From: Epiperipatus broadwayi
Lineage: Eukaryota; Onychophora; Udeonychophora; Euonychophora; Peripatidae
DNA length: 64,000 nucleotides
NCBI GenBank assembly: GCA_028023455.1
Contig: JAQFVV010006208.1
Coordinates: 10,648,963 to 10,712,962, forward strand
Direction of reading: 5' to 3'
The translations under genes were made by a program, and so were the position numbers. The notes under the pieces were generated by a model. That model was not told the DNA's origin, made no database searches, and saw only the letters and a program-made list of their open reading frames with translations. Shown here one piece after another: positions 1-10,629 of this stretch (within the stretch, counting starts at the first letter, position 1; each line of letters opens with the position of its first letter).

Positions 1-380
1 TGACAAAATAGCATCTGCCACTGTTAAAGTTAAGTTTAAAAAAAAAAAACCCGTTAGATCTGATGTAATAATGAGATTGAGCGTGAAATAAAAAATGAGA
101 TTAAGCATGAAATAGCTGAGTGCTTAGAAGATGTGGATTAACAAAATGTTTATTTTATTTAGTTTCACTATTAATTGAGTTCGAAGATTATATTAGAAGA
201 AAAAGATCAAATAAGTGGTCTCCACAGCTTTATTTAAACCAGTTGGTCTTTTTAATATTTCCAATAGACTCCCTCATGGTTCTCAAATCATACTTTTTCA
301 AATTAGCAAGTACTTTACTATTATCAAAGTCAGGTGTGTGACCAATTTCTAAATAAAACTTTACTTACGCATTAGTTTAG

Positions 381-1040
381 CGGTGAAATTTTAATCTTCA
401 TTACTTATGATTATTTATGATTGCTAAATATTTGATAGTACATTTTATCTAATTAATTAAATAATTTAATTTTCAAAGATTTAAAGAATATTTGTTTTCA
501 AAGTTGTAAATAACAACTCCACTTTCTGTGATGTGATGTACTGTGACTTCTTAAACGGAGTCAGGAATCTCTCAGCAACTATGCCCAAAGAAACCTGTTA
601 GCCACTTTACCTTCCCCTTCCATTCCCCACCCTAAGCTTTCCCATAATCTGCTCCATCCCATTTCCACAACATAATCTTTGTCAACTCTATGGCCTTTAT
701 GTCTAAATCCTCCTTATCTTTTCCCAAACCCAGCATAAAAACCAATAACCCACTTTTTGTATAATCACTTTGTTCATATTTATTCTCCCATAACTTCTTT
801 ATTTGTACCCTTTCTGTATTAATATCAATTTATCGAGTGACATAAGATGACTTTATTTAAAGTATAAGATAGGTCAGTGGTAGCTAGAAGTTAATAATGT
901 ATAATAGATGTAAAAATACTCTAGAGATCTTCAACAACTTATCTTTGAAAGTTAAAATTACTTAATTAAATAAAACGTACTATCAAATATTTAGCAATCA
1001 TAAATAATCATAAGTAATCAAGACTAAAATTTCACCACCG
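381..1040. mobile_element. TIR element with about 100-bp inverted ends, interrupted by LINE-2 3' end
   Basis: The left arm at 381-480 (starts CGGTGAAATTTTAATCTT) is mirrored by the right arm at 941-1040 (ends AAAATTTCACCACCG), with long blocks such as ATCAAATATTTAGCAATCAT matching in reverse complement. No transposase is seen between the arms, so this is a non-autonomous foldback or MITE-type element of unknown superfamily. The interior is largely a LINE-2 3' fragment, which must have inserted later or been captured. Target-site duplication not resolved. Confidence 0.65.
528..838 (-). mobile_element. LINE-2 3' end fragment (non-LTR retrotransposon)
   Basis: Read on the minus strand this ends in a TACATCACATCACA-type simple tail, preceded by a block (gttagccac, catagttgctgagagattc) that recurs at 2172-2262, 3187-3458, 44322-44415 and, further decayed, near 58930-58990. 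Conceptual translation of the upstream part gives remnants of the same C-terminal peptide seen at 3303-3458 (FMLGLEKD-like). It is a 5'-truncated copy, as expected of target-primed reverse transcription. Clade not resolved. Confidence 0.65.
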
Positions 1041-1546
1041 GGCTGATATTTAAGTATCGACTTTTTATATATATACCCAACCCAAGGTTGAAACAATTAT
1101 TGATGTATATCTTCCACTTACTATCTTTTAGACTGTATTTTAATTCCCTAATGCAGACATTTGTTGTCATGCTGATATAAAAAGGTAATTTTCCCCCAAA
1201 AACTGTCCCCCCTTTTTTTAAATTTAATTTTTTAATTTTTTTATTTTATTTATAAAAAAAATATTTTTGGGGGGTTATAATAATTATACCAAAATTACAA
1301 CCGCAGGAATGAACTATTGCATTCATAAAAGACGTTCTATTTGATGCGTCTCTTATGCTGATTCAGCTATCAAATCAAGTCTGTGCTTATTATATTATAT
1401 GTGTGCATGGCTTTATGACTTGCCAGATATTGTAGTTTTGATGTGTTTTGTTAAGTAAAATTAAGATCAAAGGTATGGTATATACAAGTGCTTTAAAACG
1501 CGGGGTGAAGAAGCTGTTAATGGCAAGAAAAAGCAATCAAAATAAA
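1041..1546. other. AT-rich spacer, nothing recognised
   Basis: Contains homopolymer-rich stretches around 1195-1275 (T, A and G runs). No coding signal or repeat boundary was found. Confidence 0.4.
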
Positions 1547-2500
1547 TCAATGTAGGCTAAGTGCTTTCGAGGTGTTATCTCTAGAATCATAGCCAAAATA
1601 GGTTTTTAAATCATTGTTATGATATTGATAAATGGTAATGTATGCAAATGCATATGTAAATTGACTTATCCATTTTCTAGAGATAGTGAAGCATGTGTCG
1701 CTTCTATTAATCGTGTTATTATCATTGATGATAAAATATGCTTCTTTTATCTTCTTTTTGCAGTCATTAGCCTCGTGCACACAATTTTGGGGTTGGAGGG
1801 TTCGAACCTATGATCGGCCTGCTTCTCATATTGAAGAAATATTGACATGTTTCCGTTGTTCTTTTGTGATCTTCTGTATATATCCAAGTGTTGAGCAGCT
1901 CTATTATTGACAGTGGCCTTAGTTTTTCCATAGTATATGGCACTGTATCTAGCCTGAGGGCATGAAATGCTATATACACCCTGGAGTGTTTGGGATGGTC
2001 GATTTTGTCCTTCACATTATTAATAAGTCTGTTTGTGTTGGGGAGGGAGAACATGGGAATCCAACTTTAAATTCATTAGATAAAGTTTTTATAAACTGTT
2101 TAGATACTTTGGGGGTGTAAGGGATGGTAATTTGAGGTTTATCTTTCATAAAATTGATCAATTTTCTTAGTGATGTGATGTACGTGACTTCTCCTTAAAC
2201 GAAGTCAGGAATCTCTTAGCAACTATGGCCATTCACCACCCTAAGCTTTCCCATAAGTAATCAATCTGTAACTGAAGCAATGCTTAATAAATACCTGATG
2301 TAGCTTGCAATATTAGCCTTTCTATCAGCCTCGAACTTACATAAACTTAGATTCCTAAATAAAAATGCATTTAGACCCGCAAATTTATGCGAAGTAGGTG
2401 AATTGGAGTTCGAGTGGGTGAATCCTCTGACTTCTAGAGGTTTGAATGCAGAGCTCTGCCTTCTGTATGGACCAGAAAATTTTAGTTTCTGCAATTTTTT
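1547..2500 (-). pseudogene. Penelope-like element P1, thumb plus GIY-YIG region, decayed
   Basis: Minus-strand translations give three pieces in family order. At 2494-2263: a segment with KFAGLNAFLFRN, equivalent to KLAGFRTFLFRN in P2. At 2170-2055: IPYTPKVSKQFIKTLSNEF, the counterpart of LPYIKDIVCNKITSLVSADF. At 2054-1547: NTNRLIN, then GVYSISCPQARYSAIYYGKT, a GIY-YIG nuclease start, then KEAYFIINDNNTINR matching KESYFINSTDNVLNK in P2. Frames change several times and stops are present. A LINE-2 tail (2172-2262) interrupts the gene between the first two pieces. Penelope-like elements join a telomerase-related reverse transcriptase to a GIY-YIG endonuclease; here only the C-terminal part remains and the catalytic RT core is absent. 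Confidence 0.75.
2172..2262 (-). mobile_element. LINE-2 3' tail inserted in Penelope-like P1
   Basis: Starts on the plus strand with GTGATGTGATGTACGTGACTT, then the shared CCTTAAACGAAGTCAGGAA block. An internal deletion removes the region between about the catagttgct and gctttccc blocks. It separates two Penelope coding pieces, so it is younger than P1. Confidence 0.6.
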
Positions 2501-3040
2501 CTCCCAGATGGTGTTAATAATTAATTTAGTTTGCAGCAGTATCTCATTTTGAATATGGTAATTTTAATAAATTAATAAAACTTTATTTGTATTCTTAAGT
2601 CACAAACATCTTAATCATTTAATGATCAATTTATTTCTAATTATGTGTTTTTTTCAATAGTTTGGCTTTACTGTTTGATTTCAATTTTATAATATTTTTG
2701 TTTTGATTTATAGTACTGTTCGCCATTCAATCAGCATGTTTTTCAATCATTCAAAAATGTTAATATGAAGTAAAAAAAATGTATAACAATATTTATTTAC
2801 ATATGATATTTTTCAAGTAATGTTATCCTTGTTTTAAGTAAATGTCAATGTATTTTTATTATAAATAAAATTATGTATACGATAGTTAAACATAAAAATC
2901 AATATATATATACACACACACGCATCGTTGGATTTACTACACTGTATTCATGTGTATTAATTATAAATAGAACTATAAATATGACACTTTAAAAAACGTC
3001 AAAAATTTTAATATGAAGTAAAAGAAATGTATAACAATAT
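2501..3040. other. Spacer with a near-duplicated 50-bp segment
   Basis: The stretch around 2745-2800 (aatatgaagtaaa ... tgtataacaatattt) recurs almost unchanged at 2998-3045, about 250 bp apart. Otherwise AT-rich with a short (AT)/(AC) run near 2903-2922. No gene seen. Confidence 0.4.
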
Positions 3041-3143
3041 TTTTTTTTTCATGTGTCATAGCATCAGCCGGGAAGCGAACCCGCTATCCGGGACAACTGC
3101 TTGTAAGGCAACTGTGCTGACCACTCGACCACTAACGCTTGAC
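3041..3143 (-). mobile_element. tRNA-Val-like SINE, copy S1
   Basis: On the minus strand it reads as a whole tRNA-like fold: acceptor AGCGTTAG paired with CTGATGCT, an A-box-like TGGTCGAGTGG, an anticodon stem-loop around CTTACAA (anticodon TAC, valine), and a B box GGTTCGCTTCC. It ends ATGACACATG plus an A run. There is almost no body beyond the tRNA part, so this is a minimal SINE or mobile tRNA pseudogene. Ten further copies are in the window. Confidence 0.8.
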
Positions 3144-3186
3144 TAAAATTTCCATTATTTAAATGTAAGAATTATATGCAATCATA

Positions 3187-3744
3187 GAATGTGATGTGAT
3201 GTATTGTGGCTTCTCCTTAAACGAAGTCAAGAATATCTCAGCAATTATGCCCAGATAAATCTGTTAGCCACTTTATTTTCCATTTCCCGCTCTAAATTTC
3301 CCTTATTCTGCTCCATCCCATTTCCACAACATAATCTTTGTCAACTCTATAAACTTTATATCTAAATCCCCTTTATCTTTTTCCAAACCCAGCATAAAAA
3401 CCAATAATTCACTTTCTGTGTAATCACTTTGTTCATATTTATTCTCCCATAACTTCTTTAAAATCTCCGTACAGTAGCGCCACTCTGTGCAAGCCAAGGT
3501 AATCAAAGGATGTAGGAAGCTTTTTGCATAAAATCCATATTTAGTGCCAACTCATCTGATATCTCCAGACTAATTTCGAGCTTGTGGCTTTCATCAGTGA
3601 GGCGCCTTGAATCTGAGAGCATTGCACCTAGATTTTAGGATTTAACGCAATCCTCCAACAGTCACCTGATCTAACTATAAAGCTTTGAGTTTTGCCTCAG
3701 TGTAAATAGCTTGCATAAAGAGTGATCATGAGATGTTTAGTGGT
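3187..3744 (-). mobile_element. Chimeric retro-insertion: family A unit joined to LINE-2 3' end
   Basis: Perfect 15-bp direct repeats (TTATATGCAATCATA) at 3172-3186 and 3745-3759 bound a single insertion. On the minus strand it starts with a family A unit (3744-3459) with a degraded hammerhead core at 3554-3612, and continues directly into the LINE-2 3' end (3458-3187). The LINE-2 part still encodes KKLWENKYEQSDYTESELL and ends at the CATCACATCACA tail. One target-site duplication around both parts shows they integrated together, most simply by template switching during target-primed reverse transcription. Confidence 0.75.
3554..3612 (-). ncRNA. Degraded hammerhead ribozyme motif, family A
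   Basis: The minus strand keeps CTGATGA, CACAA loop, GAAA and a UUAGUC triplet region, but stem II is reduced to about two pairs and stem I has several mismatches. Probably inactive. Confidence 0.5.
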
Positions 3745-3759
3745 TTATATGCAATCATA

Positions 3760-4239
3760 TCAATATTTCTTACACAGGGAAAATATCTAGTGTATTAAAT
3801 GTAAACTTAATGCATTTTTAGTGTCAAGAACTCATTTCAAAGGCAAGCATATAGTAATGGCTGCCGAAAGGAAATTTTCTGTTAACTGAAGGGAAATTCT
3901 TTGATTCTTCTTGGAGGTCTTAAAGGAACCAAGCAGTGCAATTGCCTAATGCCTATTCCATATGTTCCTATCATTGCAGCTGTTATTACTATGTGATTAT
4001 TCATAGAGTATATGAACATGGATAGCCTACTCACAGATCCACATTAGCCAATGTAGTGAGATTTTTGGCTTTTTATCTCTACATTTAAGATCAAGAAATA
4101 CCATGGTGCCTGATAGATCTCAAATGAAAGATCGGTTGAGTTTTCTTGAAGGCAGAATGAATTTTTTTCTCTAATAGATATTTACGACCATCACAAACAA
4201 AAATAAATTGTCCCTTATTTCCTGGAGATGGTAACATCA
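3760..4239. other. Spacer upstream of RTE-like LINE
   Basis: No motif recognised. The last part may be 5' untranslated sequence of the RTE-like element, since endonuclease-like coding begins near 4325. Confidence 0.3.
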
Positions 4240-7095
4240 CCAGCCAAGGAAGTGGTTGGCAGGCGAAGGCAGAGGGTGCTAAGGATCTGATTGTGGACTC
4301 AGGCTGTCATTTGATGATCTTTTATTTAGGTACTTTCAACTGCTGATAACTTTCAGGTGAAGGAAGATTGCAAGAATTGGAAGAACTAATATTAAAAGGG
4401 ACATTATTGGACTTTGTTAGAAGAAAGGTGAAGAGACAACTGATTTAAAAAGTGGAACTGTATTATATTACAAAGGCACAAACATTGGAAGTATAAGTGG
4501 AGTCCGATTCATTGCAAATAAAAAATAGAACCCATTGTGAAGATTGATGGTATATTGCATATAGTGGCAAGATTAGTTATTCAACTTAATAGCAGATACC
4601 AAATGCAGATAATTCAGGTTTTTTCCCCAACAAGTTCTCATAGTGATGAAGAAGTAGAAGATTTTTAAATGGGTGCACAAAAGGCTTTTAATCAGACCAA
4701 ACAACATTTTAAAATTGTTATGGGAGACTTTAATGCTAGAATTGGTAAACAAATAAAAGATGAAAGTGCTGTAGGTAATTTTCGTTATGGTAATAGAAAT
4801 GAGAGAGGACATAGACTTGTGGGGTTTGCAGAAAAAAGAAAAACTTTATATTATGAATTCTTTTTTTGAGAAAAATGTTAAAAGGAAATGGACATGGAAG
4901 CATCCAAATGAAGGTACAGCAGAATTGGATTATATTTTGACTAATAGGAAATACATATTTCAAGATTTAACGTTGTAATTATAAATTTATTAAACGCACA
5001 TTGATTACGTAAGTAATATTTACTGAGGCTATAACCTTGATAATATGCATATAAAATGCGATAGTAGGGACCTCTACAGGTGTTTTAACCACAAGCTTAT
5101 GCTATGGAAGAAAAGAGGGGAACAAGATTGTAATGTTCTTAATAAATTTAACACAGGAAGTGATCGATTAGAGAGATGTAAGATACAGGTTAATGCAAAA
5201 CTAGAAAGACAAAAATTATTAAGAAAAACAATATTCATAGTTCATATTCATAATCTTCAGAAACATTCTAATGAATTTAAATTAGAAATTGCAAATCGTT
5301 TTTGAATATTAACAGATTTTCAACATGATTTAGATTTCAACAAAATCAATAGGAAGATAACTGATACAGTTTTACAAACTGCAACAAAAATAAGAGCAGC
5401 AATTGACCAGTAAAATTTATATTGAGACAAGTCGATTGATAATGAAAAGAAGGAATATGAAAATATGTAAAAATGATGCATTAAGAAGGATTGAATATCT
5501 TGAATTTTGTAAAATGATGTGAAAAAGAATTGATAGTGATACAGGAAAGAGTAAGGAAAATTATAAAAGAAAATAAATCTCAAGAGTGTCACATTTTGAT
5601 ATTGGTATAAAACGTATTTCTGCAATAAGAAAAAAAGATGGAACTATTATTAAAAAAGAATGTGTAGAAGAGTTCTATCAAAAATTATATAGCAAAGAAC
5701 AAGAAAAAGTACTACTCTATCTTCTGAATTGTCTCGGATTTTAACTGAAGAAGTGAGATATGCAAATAAATTTATAAAGAAAGGAAAAGATCCAGGTAAT
5801 AAGAGAATTATAATCAAAATCTTAAAAGAAGCAGAAAAAGAAATATATATGTATATTGTGGCAAAGTTATATACCAAATATCTAAATGATAAACATGTAC
5901 CACCAGATGATTGGAAGAATGCAATATTAATATTTTAAAAAGGTGCTAAAAAAGATATCAGAAATGACAGACCCATCAGTCTCATATCAGTTCTATAGAA
6001 CGTTTTATCAAAATAATTACAACTAATTTACACTGAACTTTGGATTTTAACCAACCAAAAGAAAATCTGGATTTAAAAGTGATTTTAGTACAATGGATCA
6101 TATTCAAGTATTGAGGGAAGTTATAAAAAGGACCATTGAATATGAGTTGCCATTATGTTTTGGATTTGTAGATTATGAAAAGACATTTGATTGGATCATC
6201 AAGATATAGAGCCAAGATACTGTCATATTCTGAAGAATATTTATAAAAGTGCATTAGCAACAGTTAGATTACATCATGATACTAGGAAGATTATCATTGA
6301 GAAGGGTGTAAGACAGGGTGGCACCATATCGCTAAAACTTTTTACAGCATTTTGGAAGGTATTTTGTAGATTAAAAAGGGAAGCTTAACAAGTAAAATAA
6401 ATGGAGGATATTTAAATCATCTATATTTTGCGAATTTTTTGCAAATAATGCTTTAGAGCTTCGGAGGGGGTGGGGGTGTTCCAAGAGTTAGTTGATGAAA
6501 GTTGGATAATAAAATCAAAGATAAATGTATGGATTTTCTCAAAATAAAAAAATAAAGATTGATAATGATGAGTTATAAGAAGTTAACAACTACAAATATC
6601 TTGGTCAGATTATTACTGCAGATGAAACATAATAGATGCTGGAGTGCTTTTGGTAACAATAATTTAATATTAGGAGGAAATATGTCTGTGTTCACCAGTT
6701 CTTACTTAATAGATCTGAGACTTATACACTTAACAAAAAAGCACTACAGAGACTTCGGACCATTCAAAGAAGTATGGAGAGATTGATGTTAGGAATAGCA
6801 AGAAGAGATCAAAAACAAAATTCACGGGTGAGAGAACAAACAGGTGTTACTGTGGAACATTGAAAGAATTAAAAAACTGAAGTTTGGCTGTACATATTGT
6901 TATAAGAGATGATAATAGGTGGACAATTTAAATCTTAAACCAGATTCCAAGAGATTTCAAAAGACTTAGAGAAAGACTACATGTGAGATGGATGAATGAA
7001 TAAATAAAGTTTGCTGGTGCAATGTGGAGATGAAAGATTAGCGACTGAAGAAGATAGATTGAACTTGGCGAAATCTTTATTCTGCAGTGGATCGA
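4240..7095 (+). pseudogene. RTE-like non-LTR retrotransposon, endonuclease and RT, decayed
   Basis: The longest coding relic. From about 4325: LGTFN, then a degraded APE-type endonuclease with QVFSPTSSH, VMGDFNARIG (near 4718) and HPNEGTAELDYILTN (near 4900). A MITE (4976-5127) interrupts it; coding resumes at VLNKFNTGSD. The reverse transcriptase follows in fragments: DDWKNAI (near 5910), NDRPISLIS (near 5965), STMDHIQVLREVIKRT (near 6090), FGFVDYEKTFD (near 6165), KGVRQGGTIS (near 6305). The FADD catalytic box is not preserved near 6430 and many stops and frame changes occur. The C-terminal part includes LQRLRTIQRSMERLMLGIAR and QTGVT. In intact relatives the protein nicks target DNA and copies its own RNA there. 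Short copies of the same family occur at 15980, 25617, 32463, 40166, 40962 and 51652. Confidence 0.85.
4976..5127 (+). mobile_element. Family C MITE remnant inside the RTE-like LINE
   Basis: Begins TTGTAATTATAAATTTATTA and contains TTACTGAGGCTATAACC and GCGATAGTAGGGACCTCTAC, matching family C ends at 9668-9957 and 15011-15380. It splits the endonuclease reading (DYILTNRKYIFQ before, VLNKFNTGSD after), so it inserted after the LINE. Only one end is present, so it is itself truncated or the second end was lost. Confidence 0.65.
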
Positions 7096-7672
7096 TAATG
7101 GTTGAAAATGATGATGATTCTATAAATGATTAAAAATGATGATCCTATAAATGTTGAAAATGATAAACCTATAAATGGTTGAAAATGATGATGATTCTAT
7201 AAATGGTTGAAAATGATGATCCTATAAATGGTTGAAAATAATGATCCTATAAATGGTTGAAAATGATGATGATCCTATAAATGGTTGAAAATGATGATCC
7301 TATAAATGGTGAAAATGATGATGATTCTATAAATGGTTGAAAATAATGATGATCCTATAGATGGTTGAAAATGATGATGATCCTATAAATGGTTGAAAAT
7401 GATGATGATCCTATAAATGGTTGAAAATGATGATGATCCTATAAATGATTGAAAATGATGATCCTATAATCCTATAAATGGTTGAAAATGATGATGATCC
7501 TATAAATGGTTGAAAATGATGATGATTCTATAAATGGTTGAAAATGATGATGATTCTATAAATGGTTGAAAATGATGATCCTATAGATGATGACCCTATA
7601 AATGGTTGAAATGGTTAAAAACGATGATGATCCTATAAATGGTTGGTTGAAAATGTTGATGATACTATAAAT
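7096..7672 (+). repeat. Minisatellite of about 25-28 bp grown from the RTE-like 3' end
   Basis: About 20 imperfect head-to-tail copies of a unit close to AATGGTTGAAAATGATGAT plus CCTATA. The number of GAT steps inside the unit varies from one to three. The first unit overlaps the conserved RTE-like 3' end (cagtggatcgataatggttgaaaatgatgat, 7086 onward), which in the other copies is present only once, so the array evidently expanded from the LINE terminus. Confidence 0.85.
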
Positions 7673-8869
7673 GTAGACATCATCAAACACAAAAAGCCTT
7701 TTTGAACTTGACAACTACTGATTGTTATCACAGTCACTGAGACAACTATAATAATGACTAATCAAAACTGACAATACATCAAAATGGATATGAACATGAA
7801 TTGGGCAAACACAAATTTTGAAAGTAATTTTTATGCATCAACAATATCACATACATGACTTTCTCATATGCTTTCAAAATCATTTTTCTTCATCCTATTT
7901 TAGAATCATCTACTGTATGAAGGCATTATTTTAATATATTGGAAAAGAGAATACAAACAATTTTATAATCAATTGTAAGAAATTTACAATAATTAATAAT
8001 AGGTTTGTCTTCATAAAACATTCACATTATAAATTAAGTAGATTTAATAGACCTCAATTATTCAAATAAAAACTTTTCAACATTAATGCATGAATTAATT
8101 ATTAGAATGCATGAATTAATTGTTAGAATGTGTGGATATACACATACATTGTGTGGAAAGAATTGTAAATAGTTAAATGGATAGTTTTGGGAAAGATTAG
8201 TATTATTAGTTTATTAGATATAAAATAAATTTTACCATATAATATTAAATCATCCTTGCACTTTACTATTGTTACACAATGCTTTATTTACCACACCATT
8301 TTACAGTTTACAGTTTCGATTGCCCCAGCAATCTGCTTCAGAACTTTTATATCTCCTAACTTCAATTGCTAAATTTAAAATAAATTTTATGAGTGGTTAA
8401 TATTTGAAAAGGTAATTGCCGTATCTTACCTTGCCTTCAAATTTACTAATAGCAAACTTTAATCCTTCAATTATTTTCCATCTCTAGCACTAATGTCTCC
8501 CTCAACATTTTTAAAATGTTATTTTGTGGTATCAAAAACATTTTGCACATTATATAAAAAGGTAAATTTATTAGTTAGTATTATTTATTCACAATGAACA
8601 TCTTTCAAATAAAATTTTTATTAATGGAGCAATTAATTTATTCAATCTTAGTTAACTAAACATATTTACAATATTCTTTATATAAGTATGTGGTAATCTC
8701 CATCTTTTAACCATTCACATTTTTGCATCCAGCATCAATATTTTAATATTTTAGAAAAATTATAAGCCTTATTCTTACATTTCAAGGATACAACTGTAGA
8801 CATTGAAAAAGAAACAAGCTAATTGTCACTAAGTTGTATTAATTCTAAGCACTGTTTTAATATATAAAT
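7673..8869. other. AT-rich spacer, nothing recognised
   Basis: No coding similarity recognised. A short direct repeat (atgcatgaattaatt) occurs twice near 8089 and 8109. Confidence 0.35.
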
Positions 8870-9240
8870 AATAAACAGCTGATCAAGAAATTCCAACGTT
8901 GGTTATAGGAACACAAATTCTTTAATTTCTTACCCAAACTCAACCTTAATGCATTACCAACAGCATGCTTCTTGAAATATAGAAGGGGATATAACATTGA
9001 TGATAGATGTCCACTACTCCACAGAGAAAATGAAACCCAATATTCTTTTCTCCAAAAATGTATTGGTATCACACAATTGAAATTGACAACATCATTTAGA
9101 AAAAAACATATATCTATCCCAAATCTGCTCAAAAGCTTCACAAAAGGGTTTATCCTCAACATAAGAGCCTCAACATTCACACTTTATGCACTGTGGGATG
9201 CAAGGTACATTTTTGTCTGCAATTACAGCCCCAGGTGAAA
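8870..9240 (+). pseudogene. LINE-4 relic, C-terminal zinc-knuckle-like region
   Basis: The open frame to 9238 contains CPLLHRENETQYSFLQKC (9008-9061), resembling the C-x2-C-x-n-H-x4-C knuckle near the C terminus of many non-LTR retrotransposon proteins (CPLCHxExETxxHFLxxC); the second Cys and the His appear mutated to Leu and Ser. Upstream residues (LPKLNLNALPTACFLKYRRG) are in frame after a stop. I do not recognise the rest. The minus-strand frame here (8857-9180) is taken as a shadow. Confidence 0.4.
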
Positions 9241-9667
9241 CCCAAACATAGTAATAAACAAATTGGAGCAACTGACAATCAAAGATAAGAAGATTGCATA
9301 ACCAGATATATTTTTCTGCCATCTGGACACATATGAAAGAAGATCTGGCTTATAGAATGTTACAATCAACCAATACCTGCTTAACTTATTTTTAGGCAAA
9401 GTGCTCTTTAAACAATAATGAATGTTAAGGGTTCTTCATAATGTGAGTGTCCATAAGAATGTAATCAACATGTAATCACATGTGAAAACTATATGTTTTT
9501 TTATTTTTCTTAGTCTATCCTACCATATGAAATAAATGTAGGTTTTTGAATATATCCTTTGAAACTAAGTGTGTATATATATATTAGCAAACATTTACTC
9601 ACAACAATCACATTTTAATAATTAAATAAATGATTATTAATCATTCTCTATTATATTACAAATTATT
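9241..9667. other. AT-rich spacer, nothing recognised
   Basis: No motif, repeat boundary or coding similarity was found. Confidence 0.35.
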
Positions 9668-9957
9668 AATATTCATTAAGGCTGTAGTCTCAATCACATG
9701 CATGCTGTAGCCTCAATCACATGCGTATAAAATGCGATAGTAGGGACCTCTACAAGTCCTAAAACCACATGCTTACTCCTCTAAGCTTGTAGTTTTAAGA
9801 CCTGTAGAGGTCCCTACTATCGCATTTTAAGCTTGTGGTTTTAGGACCTGTAGAGGTCCCTACTATCGCATTTTATAAGCATGTGATTTGAGGCTACAGC
9901 CTTAATGAATATTATTTACGTAATGAATGTGCGTTTAAATAAATTTATAATTACAAA
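9668..9957. mobile_element. Family C MITE with rearranged ends
   Basis: Contains the motif GCGATAGTAGGGACCTCTAC once in plus orientation (near 9737) and twice in minus orientation (near 9802-9825 and 9848-9871), so one arm is duplicated. The outer end AATAAATTTATAATTACAAAT near 9935-9955 is the family C terminus. No coding capacity. Confidence 0.65.
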
Positions 9958-10095
9958 TTATTATGTTTTATTTATTCTTAGAGATAGACTTTACATATAA
10001 TAAATTTCAATGAATTTAAAATATCACCTACACATTTTCTCTTTTTCCATGAATCTGTAATATTGTTTATGTAAGTATATGATGATCATCTTTTA

Positions 10096-10183
10096 TATGT
10101 CAAAGCGTTGACTGGGAAGCGAACCTGGGCCAACTGCTTGGAGGGCAGCTATGCTAACCGCTAGGCCACCAACGCTTGACATA
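10096..10183 (-). mobile_element. tRNA-like SINE, copy S2, with 11-bp target-site duplication
   Basis: Flanked by perfect direct repeats ATCATCTTTTA at 10085-10095 and 10184-10194. The minus strand reads tRNA-like with an A-box TGGCCTAGCGGTTAGC and B box GGTTCGCTTCC. Ends of the acceptor-like stem are AAGCGTTGG and CAACGCTT. Confidence 0.85.
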
Positions 10184-10444
10184 ATCATCTTTTAATCAAT
10201 CCATTTTCTACTCTTACATTTCTAAAAATTACATTTAATGCTCACTTACATTTCAAACATACTATTTCCTTACATTCACTGAATACTAGTTATATTAAGA
10301 GGGACATGATGTTTGAATACTGTATATATAACATCATTATTTAAAAAATAATTAACATTAATTTAAATACGCATTGAAAACATTAATTCATAACAAAAGA
10401 TAAAAATGATTATATTTAAAAAAGCTAAAAAAAATTAATTTCTA

Positions 10445-10615
10445 AGCCAATAAACATCACATGATTACCACCTGACGAAGGCCACAAGCCAGAAACTAGT
10501 CTGGGGATATTGGATGAGGCACTAGATGGGGATTTTATGCACAAGCCTTCTGGCATCCATTGATTACTCTAGCTTGATGTGTGTGGCAATACGTATAGTG
10601 AGTTTTGCCTGTTTT
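10445..10615 (+). mobile_element. Family A element, short copy with 14-bp target-site duplication
   Basis: Perfect direct repeats AAAATTAATTTCTA at 10431-10444 and 10616-10629. The insertion starts with a family A left end (ataaacatcacatgattacca) and jumps straight to the hammerhead core CTGACGA (10472-10478), losing the 5' strand of stem I. It continues GGCCACAAGCC, GAAAC, TAGTC and ends in the usual GAGTTTTGCCTGTTTT. Confidence 0.85.
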
Positions 10616-10629
10616 AAAATTAATTTCTA

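Noticed and set aside
2054-2500. Reading of the Penelope-like P1 pieces as a host nuclease gene
   Set aside because: Frameshifts, stops and an inserted LINE-2 tail, and alignment with the P2 copy, show a dead transposable element.
5320-5877. Two minus-strand frames rich in Phe, Tyr and Leu that look like membrane segments
   Set aside because: Antisense of A-rich RTE-like coding sequence; hydrophobicity is a composition artefact.
7096-7672. Regular spaced repeats suggesting a CRISPR-like array
   Set aside because: Units are directly contiguous without unique spacers, the genome is animal, and the unit derives from a LINE 3' end.
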